Positions 1-9,250 are shown, counted from the stretch's first letter. The stretch is DNA of 64,000 nt from DASXKD01 sp963762735 (GCA_963762735.1 CAVXMG010000053.1:28762-92761); one strand, 5' to 3'. Made by a program: numbers and translations. Notes: a model not told the origin generated them from the sequence alone.

Positions 1-56
1 GGGTCACCGAACTGACCGAACTGGGCAGCGGGCTGCGGACGAGGCTGAGGCGGTGA
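1..56 (+). CDS. murJ: C-terminal tail of probable MurJ (MviN) lipid II flippase, partial
   Basis: Only the last 17 codons are present: a frame open from base 3 that ends at the TGA at 54-56 and encodes a tail rich in Leu, Arg and Thr (VTELTELGSGLRTRLRR). Tails of this type close MurJ/MviN proteins of Streptomyces relatives, and murJ normally lies just upstream of the pseudokinase and sigM genes found here. The assignment rests mainly on gene order; the fragment is too short for homology to decide alone. Confidence 0.4.
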   Translation, partial: VTELTELGSGLRTRLRR

Positions 57-260
57 TGAGCCTGGCCGCGCCGGGTGGCCGGGCCCTGGCCGAGTCACCG
101 ACAGGTAACGGTTTGCACGGGCGGAGGGCACGGGCTTCGGCCCGTTGGTGCCCGCGGCCTACGATGGTGACGGCAGCATGGTGATATACGTCGTCCTGCT
201 GGCCACCCCGGGGGCGCGGAAGGAGGGTCGAGGGCCTGCCCCGCTCTTGACTGCATATTG

Positions 261-1779
261 ATGAGCACCTTCATCTCTGAACCGGGTACCCGTCTTGGCG
301 GGCGGTACCGGCTCGAAGACCGGGTCAACGCCAGTAGTGGGTGGGCTGCCTGGAAAGCGATCGACGAGACGCTGGCCCGTCCGGTCACCGTCTTGACCTT
401 CGCGCGCGGGTTCCCGCGCATCACCGAAGTGGTGACCGCGGCGCGGGCGGCGAGCAGGCTCACCGATGCCCGGCTTGCGCAGGTGTTCGACGTCGAAGAG
501 GACTGGGACCACGCCTACGTGGTGATGGAGTGGGTGGCCGGGGACTCCCTGGAGGACCTGCTCGCCGATGGGCCGCTGGATCCGGCCCAGGGCGCGGAGA
601 TCATCGCCCAGGGCGCCGAGGCGCTCGCCGTCGCGCACGCCGCGGGCGTGGCACACCTGTGCCTCAACCCCGACTCGCTGCGCTGGACCTCCGGCGGCGG
701 AGTGAAGATCGCCGGCGTCGGCATCGACGCCGCGCTCTCCGGCATTACGGTCGACGACCCGGCGCTGGCCGACACCCGCGGCCTGGGAAAGCTGCTCTAC
801 GCCGCGCTCACCGCCCACCTGGCCGGGCGGCGACTGGCCGTCGCTGCCCCCCGCGCCGGAAATGGACGGTCATCCGTGCAGCCCGCGTCAGGTGCGGGCG
901 GGCGTGCCGACCGGTATCGACGACGTCGCCTGCCGGGTTCTCTTCGAGCACGCGGGCGGAGGCAGCCCTCCGATCGCCACGCCCGCCGTGCTGGCCACCG
1001 CGCTGAACCGGGTGATACCCGCGCCTGCCGCGCCGCTGCCCGTCCCGCACAGTGGCTACGCCACCGGGACCGGGCCTGCCACGCTCGCCCCCGGGCAGCC
1101 CTACCGGCAGCGTGGCGGCGGGCCGCCGCGGCGCGCTGGCCGCGACCCCATGTCCGGCCGGGGGCCCGGTGGCTCCCGGGTGCTGGCGGCCGTCGCCGGA
1201 GTGCTTGTCCTCGTGGTGATCGGCGTCGCGGCGTGGGTGTTCAGCCACCACAATTCGGCTGCGCCGCCCACCGCCAAGCAGACCCACAGCGCCTCACCAA
1301 GCAACACCCCGGCGGCCGTACTGCCGCCCCACAGTGCGGTCGCGTACGGGCCCGACAACGGCGACAACGGGAGCCAGGCCGGGCTGGCGATCGACAGTTC
1401 ACCGACCACCGACTGGACGACCGACTCCTACCAGGGGTCGGCGCGCTTCGGCAACCTGTACGGTGCCACCGGCCTGATGCTGGACATGGGCAAGAGCGTC
1501 AACGTGTCGTCGGTGACGGTGACCTTCGGGAACGTTCCCGGCACCCATGTGCGCGTCATGGTCGGCAACACGGGCACAGGTACCGGCAAGGCACCGCCGC
1601 CCGGGATGACCACGCTGGGCAAGTCGGCCAACGCGTTCAACCAGGTGACCTTCACCGGGCACGGCACCGCCTCCGGCCGGTTCATCCTGATCTGGTTCAC
1701 GAAGCTCGCGCCGCAGTCCGGCCAGTCCGGGAACTTCCAGGCGGATGTCTTCAACGTCCTCGTGCGAGGATCGTCCTGA
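261..1779 (+). CDS. Pseudokinase membrane protein of the MurJ/sigM locus, frameshifted
   Basis: A serine/threonine kinase-like domain fills the first ~185 residues (GGRYRLEDRV glycine-loop region). The catalytic HRD loop is replaced by HLCLNPDSL, so it is probably a pseudokinase. One transmembrane helix (around bases 1180-1250) and a discoidin-like outer domain follow. In mycobacteria the equivalent kinase-like domain is fused to MviN; in streptomycetes it is a separate gene, as here. ATG 261 is preferred over TTG 258. The frame breaks near base 819: the reading starts in one frame and the conserved WPGGDWPSLPPAP segment continues one base later, consistent with one extra C in cacctgg. The gene ends at 1777-1779, overlapping the start of the sigma-factor gene. 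Confidence 0.75.
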
Positions 1780-2471
1780 CGCCCCTCCCCGGGGAACAGC
1801 CGCCCGATGCCGAACTGCTCCGGCGGCATGTGAATGGCGACAATGAGGCCTTCGGACTGCTGTTCACCCGCCACAAGGACCGGCTATGGGCGGTCGCGGT
1901 ACGCACGCTCGGGGACCCCGAGGAAGCGGCCGACGCCCTCCAGGACGCGATGATTTCCGCGTTCCGGCAGGCCAGCGGGTTCCGCGGCGCCTCGGCGGTG
2001 ACCACCTGGCTGCACCGCATCGTGGTCAACGCCTGCCTCGACCGGCTGCGGCGGCGGGCGGCCAGGCCGACCGTCACCGGGCTGGACGAACGGGCCATGG
2101 ATGTCCTGTCCCCCGGGCCGGCCGGTCCCGACGCGGCGGCCAGTGCGGAGACCTCCCTCGACGTCATGTCCGCGCTGCGGACCCTGCCGCCCGACCAGCA
2201 GGCTGTGCTCGTGCTCGTGGACATGCTCGGCTATTCGGTGGCGGATACCGCGGCGGTGCTTGGCATCTCGCCCGGTACGGTGAAAAGCCGCTGCGCCCGG
2301 GGCCGGGCCAGGCTGCTGCCCCGGCTGGCGCACCTGCGTGACCGGGGAGAACCGTTCGCCGCCGGGGCCGCCCCGGTGTCGTCGGCGCCGGAAGACGGCA
2401 CGCAATTGGGGAACCAGGCGCCGTCCCGGCGCGTCTCACCTGCGGATGGAGGAGGTGAGCCCCGGCTGTGA
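1776..2471 (+). CDS. sigM: SigM-type ECF RNA polymerase sigma factor
   Basis: Sigma-70 region 2 (NEAFGLLFTRHKDRLW, LGDPEEAADALQDA, TTWLHRIVVNACLDRLRRR) and region 4 (LPPDQQAVLVLVDMLGYSVADTA, GTVKSRCARGRARLLP) are intact. The order pseudokinase, sigma, anti-sigma, trxBA matches the sigM locus of streptomycetes. No ATG, GTG or TTG lies in frame near the conserved N-terminus. CTG 1776 sits five bases after GAGGA (1766-1770) and overlaps the upstream stop as CTGA, so I place the start there. GTG 1830 is the alternative but would remove the AELLRRH segment. Transcription is probably coupled to the upstream gene, and activity is probably held by the product of the next gene. Confidence 0.85.
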   Translation: MTPLPGEQPPDAELLRRHVNGDNEAFGLLFTRHKDRLWAVAVRTLGDPEEAADALQDAMISAFRQASGFRGASAVTTWLHRIVVNACLDRLRRRAARPTVTGLDERAMDVLSPGPAGPDAAASAETSLDVMSALRTLPPDQQAVLVLVDMLGYSVADTAAVLGISPGTVKSRCARGRARLLPRLAHLRDRGEPFAAGAAPVSSAPEDGTQLGNQAPSRRVSPADGGGEPRL

Positions 2472-3477
2472 GAGGGCATGCCGACGCAGCGACGCTGGCG
2501 GCGTTCCGCGAGGAACTGCTGTCCGGTCGCAAGGCCGCCCGGGTGTCCGCGCACCTGGCCGCGTGCCCGCGCTGCGCTGCGCTTGATGCGCAACTGTCCG
2601 AGGTCACCACCATGCTTCACCGTGCCACCGCGCCGCCGATGCCGGACGCACTCACCGCGCGGATCCAGGCCGCGCTGGCCACCGAGGCCGCGGCCCGGGC
2701 CATGGACGCTCCCCGGGCCATGGACGCTCCCCCGCTCGCCGCTGCGGCGGCCGGGGCAGGCGCTGCCACACCGGGCACGCCCGGGCGTGGCGGCTCGCAG
2801 GGCCCGGCCGGACAGGACCGCACCAGGGAGCAGACCGGGCGCCGGACGGGCTGGCGCGGCCACGACCGGTCCTGGCTGGCGCTGCGCGTCGCCGCGGTCA
2901 CCGCCGCGGTGGCCGTGATCGCGGGCGGCGGCTACGGCGTGGCGCAGTTGCTGACCGGGAGCCCTGCCGTGACCGGCACCGCCTCCAGAGCCGCCTCCGC
3001 CCCGGCGGCGCGGCCCCGAACATCCGGGTCACGGGCCCGGTGCCGCGCATGTCCGCCGGCGGTTTCAATTCGGCGCCAGGCTCGGCCGGCGGCACCGGCG
3101 GCAGCGCTGGTACCTTCGCGCCCCTGGTGATCAGCAGCGGCACGAACTACCAGCCCGCCCGCCTAGCCGCCCAAGCCAGCTCTGTCCTCGCAAAAGTGAA
3201 CCGCCATGCCCACTCAAGCGCGCGCCCAGGACCCACCCTGGCCCCCTCGCAAGCCCAGGCGAGCCTCTTCCCCGACCTGCATGCCTGCCTGATCCACATA
3301 GGCAACGGCCAGGAGCCCCTGCTAGTGGACCTAGCCAAGTACCAAGGCCACCCAGCCCTAGTCGTCGTACTCCCGTCCGCCAACGGCGGCCAGCCGCACG
3401 TCCTGGTCCTAGCCCCCGGCTGCACCAGCACCACGGCCGACGTCCTAGCCACGGCCACCCTTCCCCGCTCAGGCTAG
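2468..3477 (+). CDS. Zinc-finger (ZAS-type) membrane anti-sigma factor for SigM, frameshifted
   Basis: The N-terminus holds the H-x3-C-x2-C anti-sigma motif (HLAACPRC, about residues 35-42). A Pro/Ala/Gly-rich linker and one membrane helix (bases ~2880-2950) follow, then an extracytoplasmic domain ending in a segment around PGCTSTTADVLATATLP. GTG 2468 overlaps the sigM stop as GTGA, indicating translational coupling. The frame breaks at about 2995-3015: the upstream frame runs into low-complexity Arg/Ala, while the other frame continues with PNIRVTGPVPRMSAGG and a well-formed C-terminal domain. One missing base in the G/C run would restore the gene. A tandem APRAMD duplication is visible near 2690-2725. 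Confidence 0.75.
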
Positions 3478-3635
3478 GCTCGGCCCCGAATCACCTCCCG
3501 CTCTCATCTCACCGGTAGGTGCTGCGCCAGCGGGCTGCGGTGAACTGGCAGCCGGCGTTGTGCCGGGTGCCAGTTTGCCGCTGTCCGCTCCCACCTCTGC
3601 CCCACCGAACCCCGCTGGCCACGCCTGCGGCCTCC

Positions 3636-3662
3636 GGGAATCTTCAGGCCCTAGGATCGGTT
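3636..3662 (+). promoter_or_regulatory. SigR-type (disulfide stress) promoter of trxBA
   Basis: GGGAAT at 3636-3641, an 18-base spacer, then GTT at 3660-3662 (followed by G). This matches the -35 GGAAT, N18, -10 GTT consensus of the actinobacterial thiol-stress sigma factor SigR, which is known to drive trxBA in Streptomyces. Transcription would start about 30 bases before the trxB start. Confidence 0.7.
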
Positions 3663-3699
3663 GACGCCGTTGCCAGTCAAGCGAAAGGCAATCAGAGAA

Positions 3700-4647
3700 G
3701 TGAGCGCCATTCACGACGTCATCGTCATCGGATCGGGTCCTGCCGGGTACACGGCCGCGCTGTACGCCGCCCGTGCCCAGCTCAAGCCGCTGGTGTTTGA
3801 GGGCTCGGTCACCGCTGGCGGCGCGCTCATGAACACCACCGAGGTGGAAAACTTCCCCGGCTTCCCCGGTGGGATGCAGGGCCCAGACCTGATGGACGCC
3901 ATGCGCAAGCAGGCGGAGCGGTTCGGCGCCGTGCTCCTCGCCGAGGACGTGACCGAGGTGGACCTGAAGGCCGACCCCAAGCGGGTCATCTCCGAGGGCG
4001 AGACCTACCTGGCCCGTGCGGTGATCGTCGCGACCGGGTCGAGGTACCGCGAGCTGGACATCCCGGGCGAGAAGCGGCTGTCCGGCCATGGCGTGTCGTG
4101 GTGTGCCACCTGCGACGGGTTCTTCTTCCGCGAGCAGGAGATCGCGGTGGTCGGCGGCGGTGACTCGGCCATGGAGGAAGCGCTGTTCCTGACCCGGTTC
4201 GCCAGCACGGTGACGGTGATCCACCGCCGGGACGAGCTGCGCGCCTCGAAGATCATGCAGGAGCGGGCGTTCGCCAATCCGAAGATCAAGTTCCGGTGGA
4301 ACAGCGAGGTCAGCGAGGTCCTCGGTGACACCAAGATCACCGGCCTGCGGCTGCGTGACACGGTGACCGGCGAGCAGAGCGACCTGGCCGTGGGCGGCGT
4401 GTTCGTGGCGATCGGCCACGACCCGCGCAGCGAGCTGTTCACCGGGCAACTGGACACCGACTCCGAGGGTTACCTGCTGGTCGACCAGCCGTCCACCCGG
4501 ACCGCCATCCCCGGCGTGTTCGCCTGTGGCGACGTCGTGGACCACACCTACCGCCAGGCGGTCACGGCGGCCGGGACGGGCTGCGCGGCCGCGCTGGACG
4601 CAGAGCGCTACCTGGCGGGCGGGACGAACCCGCGGGACACCTACTGA
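3700..4647 (+). CDS. trxB: Thioredoxin reductase (NADPH, FAD)
   Basis: Transfers electrons from NADPH via FAD to thioredoxin in the cytoplasm. At 315 residues it is of normal length. FAD-binding GSGPAGY is near residue 11, the redox-active C135-A-T-C138 lies in WCATCDG, and the NADPH-binding VVGGGDSAMEE and C-terminal GVFACGD motifs are present. I chose GTG 3700 because the Rossmann fold begins right after it; the open frame reaches back to TTG 3661, but that segment overlaps the promoter. trxA follows after 20 bases in the same operon. Control by SigR is suggested by the promoter at 3636-3662. Confidence 0.95.
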   Translation: MSAIHDVIVIGSGPAGYTAALYAARAQLKPLVFEGSVTAGGALMNTTEVENFPGFPGGMQGPDLMDAMRKQAERFGAVLLAEDVTEVDLKADPKRVISEGETYLARAVIVATGSRYRELDIPGEKRLSGHGVSWCATCDGFFFREQEIAVVGGGDSAMEEALFLTRFASTVTVIHRRDELRASKIMQERAFANPKIKFRWNSEVSEVLGDTKITGLRLRDTVTGEQSDLAVGGVFVAIGHDPRSELFTGQLDTDSEGYLLVDQPSTRTAIPGVFACGDVVDHTYRQAVTAAGTGCAAALDAERYLAGGTNPRDTY

Positions 4648-4667
4648 ACCGATGGGAGAGGAAGGAA

Positions 4668-4988
4668 ATGGGCACCAAGAAGGTGACCGATGAGACCTTC
4701 GAGGCAGACGTCTTGAAGAACGACAAGCCGGTGCTCGTGGACTACTGGGCCGAGTGGTGTGGCCCGTGCAAGATGGTCGCGCCCGTGCTGGAGGCGATTG
4801 CCGAGGAGCACGGGGACAAGCTGGACATCGTGAAGCTGAACGTCGACGAGAACCCCAAGGTCACCCAGAAGTACGGGATCCTGAACATCCCCACCCTGGG
4901 CGTCTTCAAGAATGGCGAGGTCGTCAAGGAACTCGTCGGGGCCCGGTCCAAGTCAGCCCTGCTCCGCGAGCTCGCCGACTTCATCTAA
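4668..4988 (+). CDS. trxA: Thioredoxin
   Basis: Small 106-residue dithiol protein, substrate of the upstream TrxB, that reduces protein disulfides. Active site W-C31-G-P-C34 is intact, with the conserved cis-proline in NIPTLGVFKNG. A strong ribosome site (GAGAGGAAGG) precedes ATG 4668. It is the second gene of the trxBA operon and is closed by the terminator at 5000-5032. Confidence 0.97.
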   Translation: MGTKKVTDETFEADVLKNDKPVLVDYWAEWCGPCKMVAPVLEAIAEEHGDKLDIVKLNVDENPKVTQKYGILNIPTLGVFKNGEVVKELVGARSKSALLRELADFI

Positions 4989-4999
4989 CCAGAGCGGAC

Positions 5000-5032
5000 G
5001 GCTCCGCGGCGATCGGCCGCGGGGCCGTTTTT
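5000..5032 (+). terminator. Intrinsic terminator of trxBA
   Basis: An 11-bp stem (5000-5010 with 5016-5026, one G-U pair), a five-base loop and a run of T at 5028-5032, 12 bases after the trxA stop. It also separates trxA from the convergent GNAT gene. Confidence 0.85.
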
Positions 5033-5108
5033 GCGCCCGGATCCGGCCCGGGAAGGTAACGGCGGCTTTGGGCTCCGCGCGCTGCGGCAAAATGCGGCCA
5101 AGGGCCTG

Positions 5109-5726
5109 TCAGGCCAGTCGTAGCGCCCGTTCTGGAGTCATCGAGCCGAGCAGGCGTTCCAGCGCCACTTCCACGTCTTCGCGCCACGACACGGTCGTTT
5201 TAAGCTCCAGCCGCAGCCGCGGGAAATGATGGTGCGGCCGGACCGTCTTGAACCCCACGGCCAGCAGGTAATCCGCGGGCAGCATGCACGAGATGCCCTC
5301 CCCCCGCAGATCGCCGAACGCCTCGATCGCCTTGACGCCGCGCCTGGTCAGGTCCTTGGCGACGCCCTGGACCAGCATCCGGCCCAGCCCGCCGCCCTGG
5401 AATTCGGAGAGAATGCTGGCCGTCATCAACAAGACCGCATCACCGCTGACCGGGCTGGTCGGAAAGGCAACGGACCGCGGCACATACAACGGCGGCGCAT
5501 AAAGGACATAACCGGCCGGCACGCCGTCCACATAAGCGATTTTTCCGCAGCTGCCCCATTCGAGAAGCATTGCGGAGACCCACGCCTCTTTTTCCAGCGC
5601 GGGATCGCCGACCTCCTGCGCGCGGGCATGGCTGACCGGGTCAAGTTCCCAAAAGACGCACTTGCGGCACTTATGCGGCAAGTCGTCCAAATTGTCGAGC
5701 GTGACGTTGGCGAGGCGGCGCGTCAC
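5109..5726 (-). CDS. GNAT-family N-acetyltransferase of the par/trx locus
   Basis: Conserved in the origin region of streptomycetes between trxA and parB. The N-terminal half has a Cys pair in HKCRKCVFWELDPV, and the C-terminal half has the acetyl-CoA loop (EFQGGGLGRMLVQGVAKDL). The open frame extends upstream to 5819, but conservation begins at the GTG at 5726 (VTRRLANVTLDNLDDLP), giving 205 residues. The substrate is unknown. It faces trxA and shares the orientation of parA rather than parB. Confidence 0.8.
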   Translation of the reverse strand: MTRRLANVTLDNLDDLPHKCRKCVFWELDPVSHARAQEVGDPALEKEAWVSAMLLEWGSCGKIAYVDGVPAGYVLYAPPLYVPRSVAFPTSPVSGDAVLLMTASILSEFQGGGLGRMLVQGVAKDLTRRGVKAIEAFGDLRGEGISCMLPADYLLAVGFKTVRPHHHFPRLRLELKTTVSWREDVEVALERLLGSMTPERALRLA

Positions 5727-6122
5727 CGGCACCCCTTCGTCTGAAGCAATTCTCCCGAGCGAGCCGGGCTTCCGCACGCCATACACAGCAAATGCCAGAT
5801 AGCGCGAGCGGACGACCACTGGCCCCGTACCCTGCCATGGTACCCACGACCGCGAGAAGTGATCGTGCCGGTGGCCGGCCCCGGAGCGGGAGGCGTCACG
5901 GCCTCGGCACCGTGTGCCGCGATGTGCCCGGCCGGGCCGCCGCCAGGGGAACCTAAAGCGAACTCTGTCCCCGTGCTACTCGGGGGTATGGTCACGCGGC
6001 ACCGGGCGGGTTACGTTATGTCCCGAATGTGCAGCCCGGCTCGGTAGCGCCCAGCAATGGGCTGCGCGCGAGGCGTAACCAGGGCGGCGCCTGGCAGCGA
6101 GCAAGACCCGCACGGAAAGGGA
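5727..6122. other. Intergenic region, nothing certain
   Basis: This 396-base gap lies between the divergent GNAT and secreted-protein genes and must hold both promoters. I see no clear -35/-10 pair, RNA gene or reliable coding sequence. The open frames here have the character of antisense shadows. Confidence 0.4.
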
Positions 6123-6750
6123 GTGAGGGCGATTCTCAATCGCTTCGGAAAGGCACTGATCACGAGCGCGGCAACGGCAGCGGTTATCGGCATGGCAGTC
6201 GCGCCGGCGTTCGCCACCGCAGCCACATGGACCGTCAAGCCTGGTGGTGCCACCACAGGTACGGCCGGAAAGACAGTGGTCACCGACAAGACCGCGGGCC
6301 AGTCGGTGACCTGCACGTCCTCGACAGCGAAGGGCACGCTCAAGCACGGCTCCGGCCTGGCCGGTGCGGGCCTCGGCACCATCACCTCGCTGGCCTTCAA
6401 GGGGTGCACGATCCTCGGCCAGACTGTCGCGGTGACAATCACCGGAAAGATGCCACTCAATGGCATCTCCTACAACGCGACGACGAAGGTCGCGAGCATG
6501 ACCATCACGAAGATCCATGGATCGTTCTCCGTCAGCAGCTTGAGTTGCAGTGCCACCATTGACGGCACTGGCGCCACAGCGCACAACGGAATGGTCAAGG
6601 CCACGTACAGCAACGGCACCGACTACGCTGAAGGTGCTCGCCAGCGGCAACCTGCACCTCTATAACAACACCTGCCCGGTGATCAGCAGCGGCGACGCGG
6701 TGAACTTCACCGGTAGCTATAAGCTTGACGCCCAAGCAGGTCATCACTAG
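6123..6750 (+). CDS. Secreted protein of unknown function, frameshifted
   Basis: Starts at GTG 6123, just after GGAAAGG. It has a Sec signal peptide (RFGKALITSAATAAVIGMAVAPAFA) and a Thr/Gly-rich mature domain with paired cysteines (VTCTSS, FKGCTI, SLSCSA, NNTCPV). The frame breaks near 6618: one reading ends in junk at 6665, while the frame one base later continues with LKVLASGNLHLYNNTC to a stop at 6748-6750, as if one base is extra in caccgacta. It resembles uncharacterised secreted proteins of soil actinomycetes; I cannot give a function. The terminator at 6776-6819 follows. Confidence 0.6.
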
Positions 6751-6775
6751 CCCTTGAGACCAGGCCCGGATTAGC

Positions 6776-6819
6776 AAGACAGGCTGGCGGCTTCCGGTGG
6801 GAAGCCGCCAGCCTGTCTT
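6776..6819 (+). terminator. Strong hairpin terminator after the secreted-protein gene
   Basis: Perfect 20-bp inverted repeat (6776-6795 with 6800-6819) around a GGTG loop, 26 bases after the stop at 6750. There is no long T tract, but the stem is far stronger than chance. The aldolase-like gene starts only 27 bases later. Confidence 0.75.
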
Positions 6820-6833
6820 CTTCGGCCAGGCTC

Positions 6834-6839
6834 TAGGCT
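6834..6839 (+). promoter_or_regulatory. Possible -10 box for a leaderless aldolase transcript
   Basis: TAGGCT ends six bases before GTG 6846. The gap from the preceding terminator is only 27 bases and no ribosome site precedes the start, as expected for a leaderless actinobacterial mRNA. No clear -35 element is visible. Confidence 0.3.
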
Positions 6840-6845
6840 CTGCCC

Positions 6846-7874
6846 GTGGACCAACGGAAGAGTTTCGGCAGCGACAACCATGCGGGTGCGCACGACGCGG
6901 TGGTGCGTGCCCTCGCCCTGGCCAACACCGCGGATGTCCCCGGCTATGGCGCCGACCCGTGGACCGCGCGCGCCGCTTCCGCCCTGCGCACGACCTTCGG
7001 TGCGCGTGGCGATGTCTACTTCGTGTTCACCGGAACGGCGGCCAACGTCCTCGGGCTCAGCCTGCTGCTGCGTCCCTATGAGGGCGTGATCTGCGCGGAG
7101 AGCGCGCACGTGAACGTGGATGAGTGCGGGGCGCCGGAACGGATCCTCGGCAGCAAACTGCTCACCGTGCCGACGCCGGACGGGAAACTTACCCCGGAAC
7201 TCATTGGCGGCAGGCTGGGCGACCGCGGTGATGAGCACCGCGCTCAGCCGAGGGTCGTGACAATCTCCCAGGTGACGGAATTGGGCACCTGCTACTCGCT
7301 GGAGGAACTCAAGTCGCTGGGGGAGTTCTGCCGGGCAGAAGGACTCCGCCTCTACATCGACGGTGCCCGGCTCGCGAATGCCGCCGCCCATCTTGGTTGC
7401 TCCCTTGCCGACCTGGCCGCGCGGGCGGACGTGCTGAGCTTTGGCGGGACCAAGAACGGGGCGGTGGGCGCGGAGGCTGTGGTGGTCATGGCCGGGGAAT
7501 TGACCGTGGACGCCCCCTTCCTGCGCAAGCAGCAAGGGCAACTGGCATCGAAGATGCGCTTCCTGGCGGCCCAGTTCGAGGCATTGCTTGACGGCCAACT
7601 GTGGCTTCGCAATGCCAGCCAGGCGAACGCCATGGCGCTGCGGCTGGCCGAGGGTATTGCCGGGGTGCCGGGCGTGAGACTGTGGCAGCCGGTGGAGTCC
7701 AACGCAGTCTTCGCCGCCCTAGCTCCCGGGCACATAGAGCGGCTTGAGCGCGACTGGCATTTTTATGTGTGGAACCCCGCCGCGCATGTGGTCCGCTGGA
7801 TGACGGCCTTCGATACCACTGAGGCCGACGTTGATGCCTTCGTCGCGGACATCAGGCGCACGGCAGGCGAATGA
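6846..7874 (+). CDS. Low-specificity L-threonine aldolase-like PLP enzyme
   Basis: Fold type I PLP enzyme of the beta-eliminating lyase/threonine aldolase family, normally splitting L-threonine or allo-threonine to glycine and acetaldehyde. At 342 residues it has normal length. The N-terminal FGSDNHAGAH, the PLP-stacking and phosphate region FVFTGTAANVLGLS, the aspartate motif LYIDGARLANAA and the PLP lysine in SFGGTKNGAVGAEA are all present. GTG 6846 is the start. It is followed by a parS site and parB on the same strand. Substrate specificity cannot be read from the sequence. Confidence 0.88.
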   Translation: MDQRKSFGSDNHAGAHDAVVRALALANTADVPGYGADPWTARAASALRTTFGARGDVYFVFTGTAANVLGLSLLLRPYEGVICAESAHVNVDECGAPERILGSKLLTVPTPDGKLTPELIGGRLGDRGDEHRAQPRVVTISQVTELGTCYSLEELKSLGEFCRAEGLRLYIDGARLANAAAHLGCSLADLAARADVLSFGGTKNGAVGAEAVVVMAGELTVDAPFLRKQQGQLASKMRFLAAQFEALLDGQLWLRNASQANAMALRLAEGIAGVPGVRLWQPVESNAVFAALAPGHIERLERDWHFYVWNPAAHVVRWMTAFDTTEADVDAFVADIRRTAGE

Positions 7875-7902
7875 CGCGCGGCGGTTCCCGCGGCGCCCGG
7901 CC

Positions 7903-7918
7903 TGTTTCACGTGAAACG
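7903..7918. promoter_or_regulatory. parS centromere site 1
   Basis: TGTTTCACGTGAAACG, a match of 15 of 16 bases to the bacterial parS consensus (TGTTTCACGTGAAACA). It lies between the aldolase and parB genes, about 180 bases upstream of parB. ParB should nucleate here and spread. Confidence 0.93.
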
Positions 7919-8096
7919 CCACCGGCTTGGCAGGCATAGGCCATCACGCCGCACCGGCGGACTGAATAAGGGGCTCGGTCGTGGCCGGGCGGCGGTCCAG
8001 GCGGATTGAGCAAAGGGGCCGGCTCCGGTCGCAGGGATGGGATGCTCTAGGTAGGAGACGGGGGGCGTGGTGGTGCGCGCAGTGCGAGGAGATGAG

Positions 8097-9059
8097 ATGG
8101 CTCAGCAGAAGCGGGGGCTCGGCAGGGGGCTTGGGGCGTTGATACCCACCGCGCCGGGACCGGCCGGGCTGGAGAGCCATGCCAGCGAACCCGCGGGCAC
8201 TCCGGTGGCGGGTTCCGGCGTCATGGCCCGGGAGCAGCACCAGGTCGATGGGACCTACTTCGATGAGATCGCCATCGGTGCGATCACGCCTAACCCGCGG
8301 CAGCCACGGCAGAACTTCGACGAGGACGCCCTGGAGGAACTTGCCTCCTCCATTCGCGAGGTCGGCCTGCTCCAGCCGGTCGTGGTCCGAAAGGTCATGC
8401 CGGGCCGGTTCGAGCTGGTCATGGGAGAGCGCCGGTGGCGTGCCTGCCAGCAGGCCGGCCTGGAGCATGTCCCGGCCATCGTGCGCGGCACGCCCGACGA
8501 CGAGTTGCTCCGTGAGGCCCTCATGGAGAACCTGCACCGGGAACAGCTCAACCCGCTGGAAGAGGCCGCCGCCTATCAGCAGTTGCTCGACGACTTCTCC
8601 GCCACCCACGACGAACTGGCACGAAAGGTAGGGCGGTCGCGGCCGCACATCTCGAACACGATCCGGCTGCTCCAGCTTCCCCCGCAGGTACAGCGACGCG
8701 TTGCGGCGGGCGTGCTGAGCGCGGGTCATGCCCGGGCGCTGCTGGCCCTGGCCGACCCCGAGGAACAGGATCGCCTGGCCCACCGCATCGTGGCCGAAGG
8801 ACTGTCGGTGCGGGCGGTAGAGGAGATCGTGGCGCTCGGCCAGCACCAGGCCAAGCCACGGCGCACATCAGCCAAGCAGCCAATCGCTCCTGCCCTCACC
8901 GACCTGGCGGACCGCCTCTCGGACGCCCTGGACACCAGGGTCAAGGTGGAAGTCGGAAAACAGAAAGGCAAGATCGTGGTGGAGTTCGCCTCCCTAGAAG
9001 ACCTCCAACGGATCGTGACCACCATGTCCCCCGACTGGGCCCAGACCCTGACCGCCTGA
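8097..9059 (+). CDS. parB: Chromosome partitioning protein ParB
   Basis: CTP-dependent DNA-sliding clamp that binds parS and works with ParA in origin segregation. The N-terminal ParA-interacting segment (GLGRGLGALIP), the CTPase/nuclease-like domain with MGERRWRACQQAG and ENLHREQLNPLEEA, the helix-turn-helix (RSRPHISNTIRLLQLP) and a C-terminal dimerisation domain are all present. ATG 8097 follows GAGGAG and gives 320 residues; an upstream GTG at 8067 is in frame. Unusually, it is transcribed toward parA on the opposite strand instead of following it in a parAB operon. Confidence 0.95.
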   Translation: MAQQKRGLGRGLGALIPTAPGPAGLESHASEPAGTPVAGSGVMAREQHQVDGTYFDEIAIGAITPNPRQPRQNFDEDALEELASSIREVGLLQPVVVRKVMPGRFELVMGERRWRACQQAGLEHVPAIVRGTPDDELLREALMENLHREQLNPLEEAAAYQQLLDDFSATHDELARKVGRSRPHISNTIRLLQLPPQVQRRVAAGVLSAGHARALLALADPEEQDRLAHRIVAEGLSVRAVEEIVALGQHQAKPRRTSAKQPIAPALTDLADRLSDALDTRVKVEVGKQKGKIVVEFASLEDLQRIVTTMSPDWAQTLTA

Positions 9060-9155
9060 CCCCACCGGTCGCGGCCCACCGACCACGGCCGAGCTTCCTT
9101 TCGAGTCCCGCCTTGGACCAGACGCTGCTGCAGCCATGCGTCCAGTACGGGTTTT

Positions 9156-9181
9156 AGCAGTGGCGCAAAGCGCCACTTGCT
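9156..9181. terminator. Hairpin downstream of parB
   Basis: Stem of 8 bp (9159-9166 with 9170-9177, AAA loop), extended by AGC/GCT (9156-9158 with 9179-9181) around a one-base bulge. It lies about 100 bases after the parB stop and is probably part of its termination region. Confidence 0.5.
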
Positions 9182-9250
9182 CAATCCGCCAGGCAGCCCC
9201 ACAGCAGACCGCGGTACTCGCGCTTAGATCGACCGCTCATCCCAGCGGTG

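Noticed and set aside
258..2471. A single 737-codon open frame joining the pseudokinase to the sigma factor
   Set aside because: The middle (about 830-1770) is Arg-rich nonsense in that frame, while the other frame encodes the conserved remainder of the pseudokinase. The join is an artefact of the indel near 819 and the absence of stops in GC-rich DNA.
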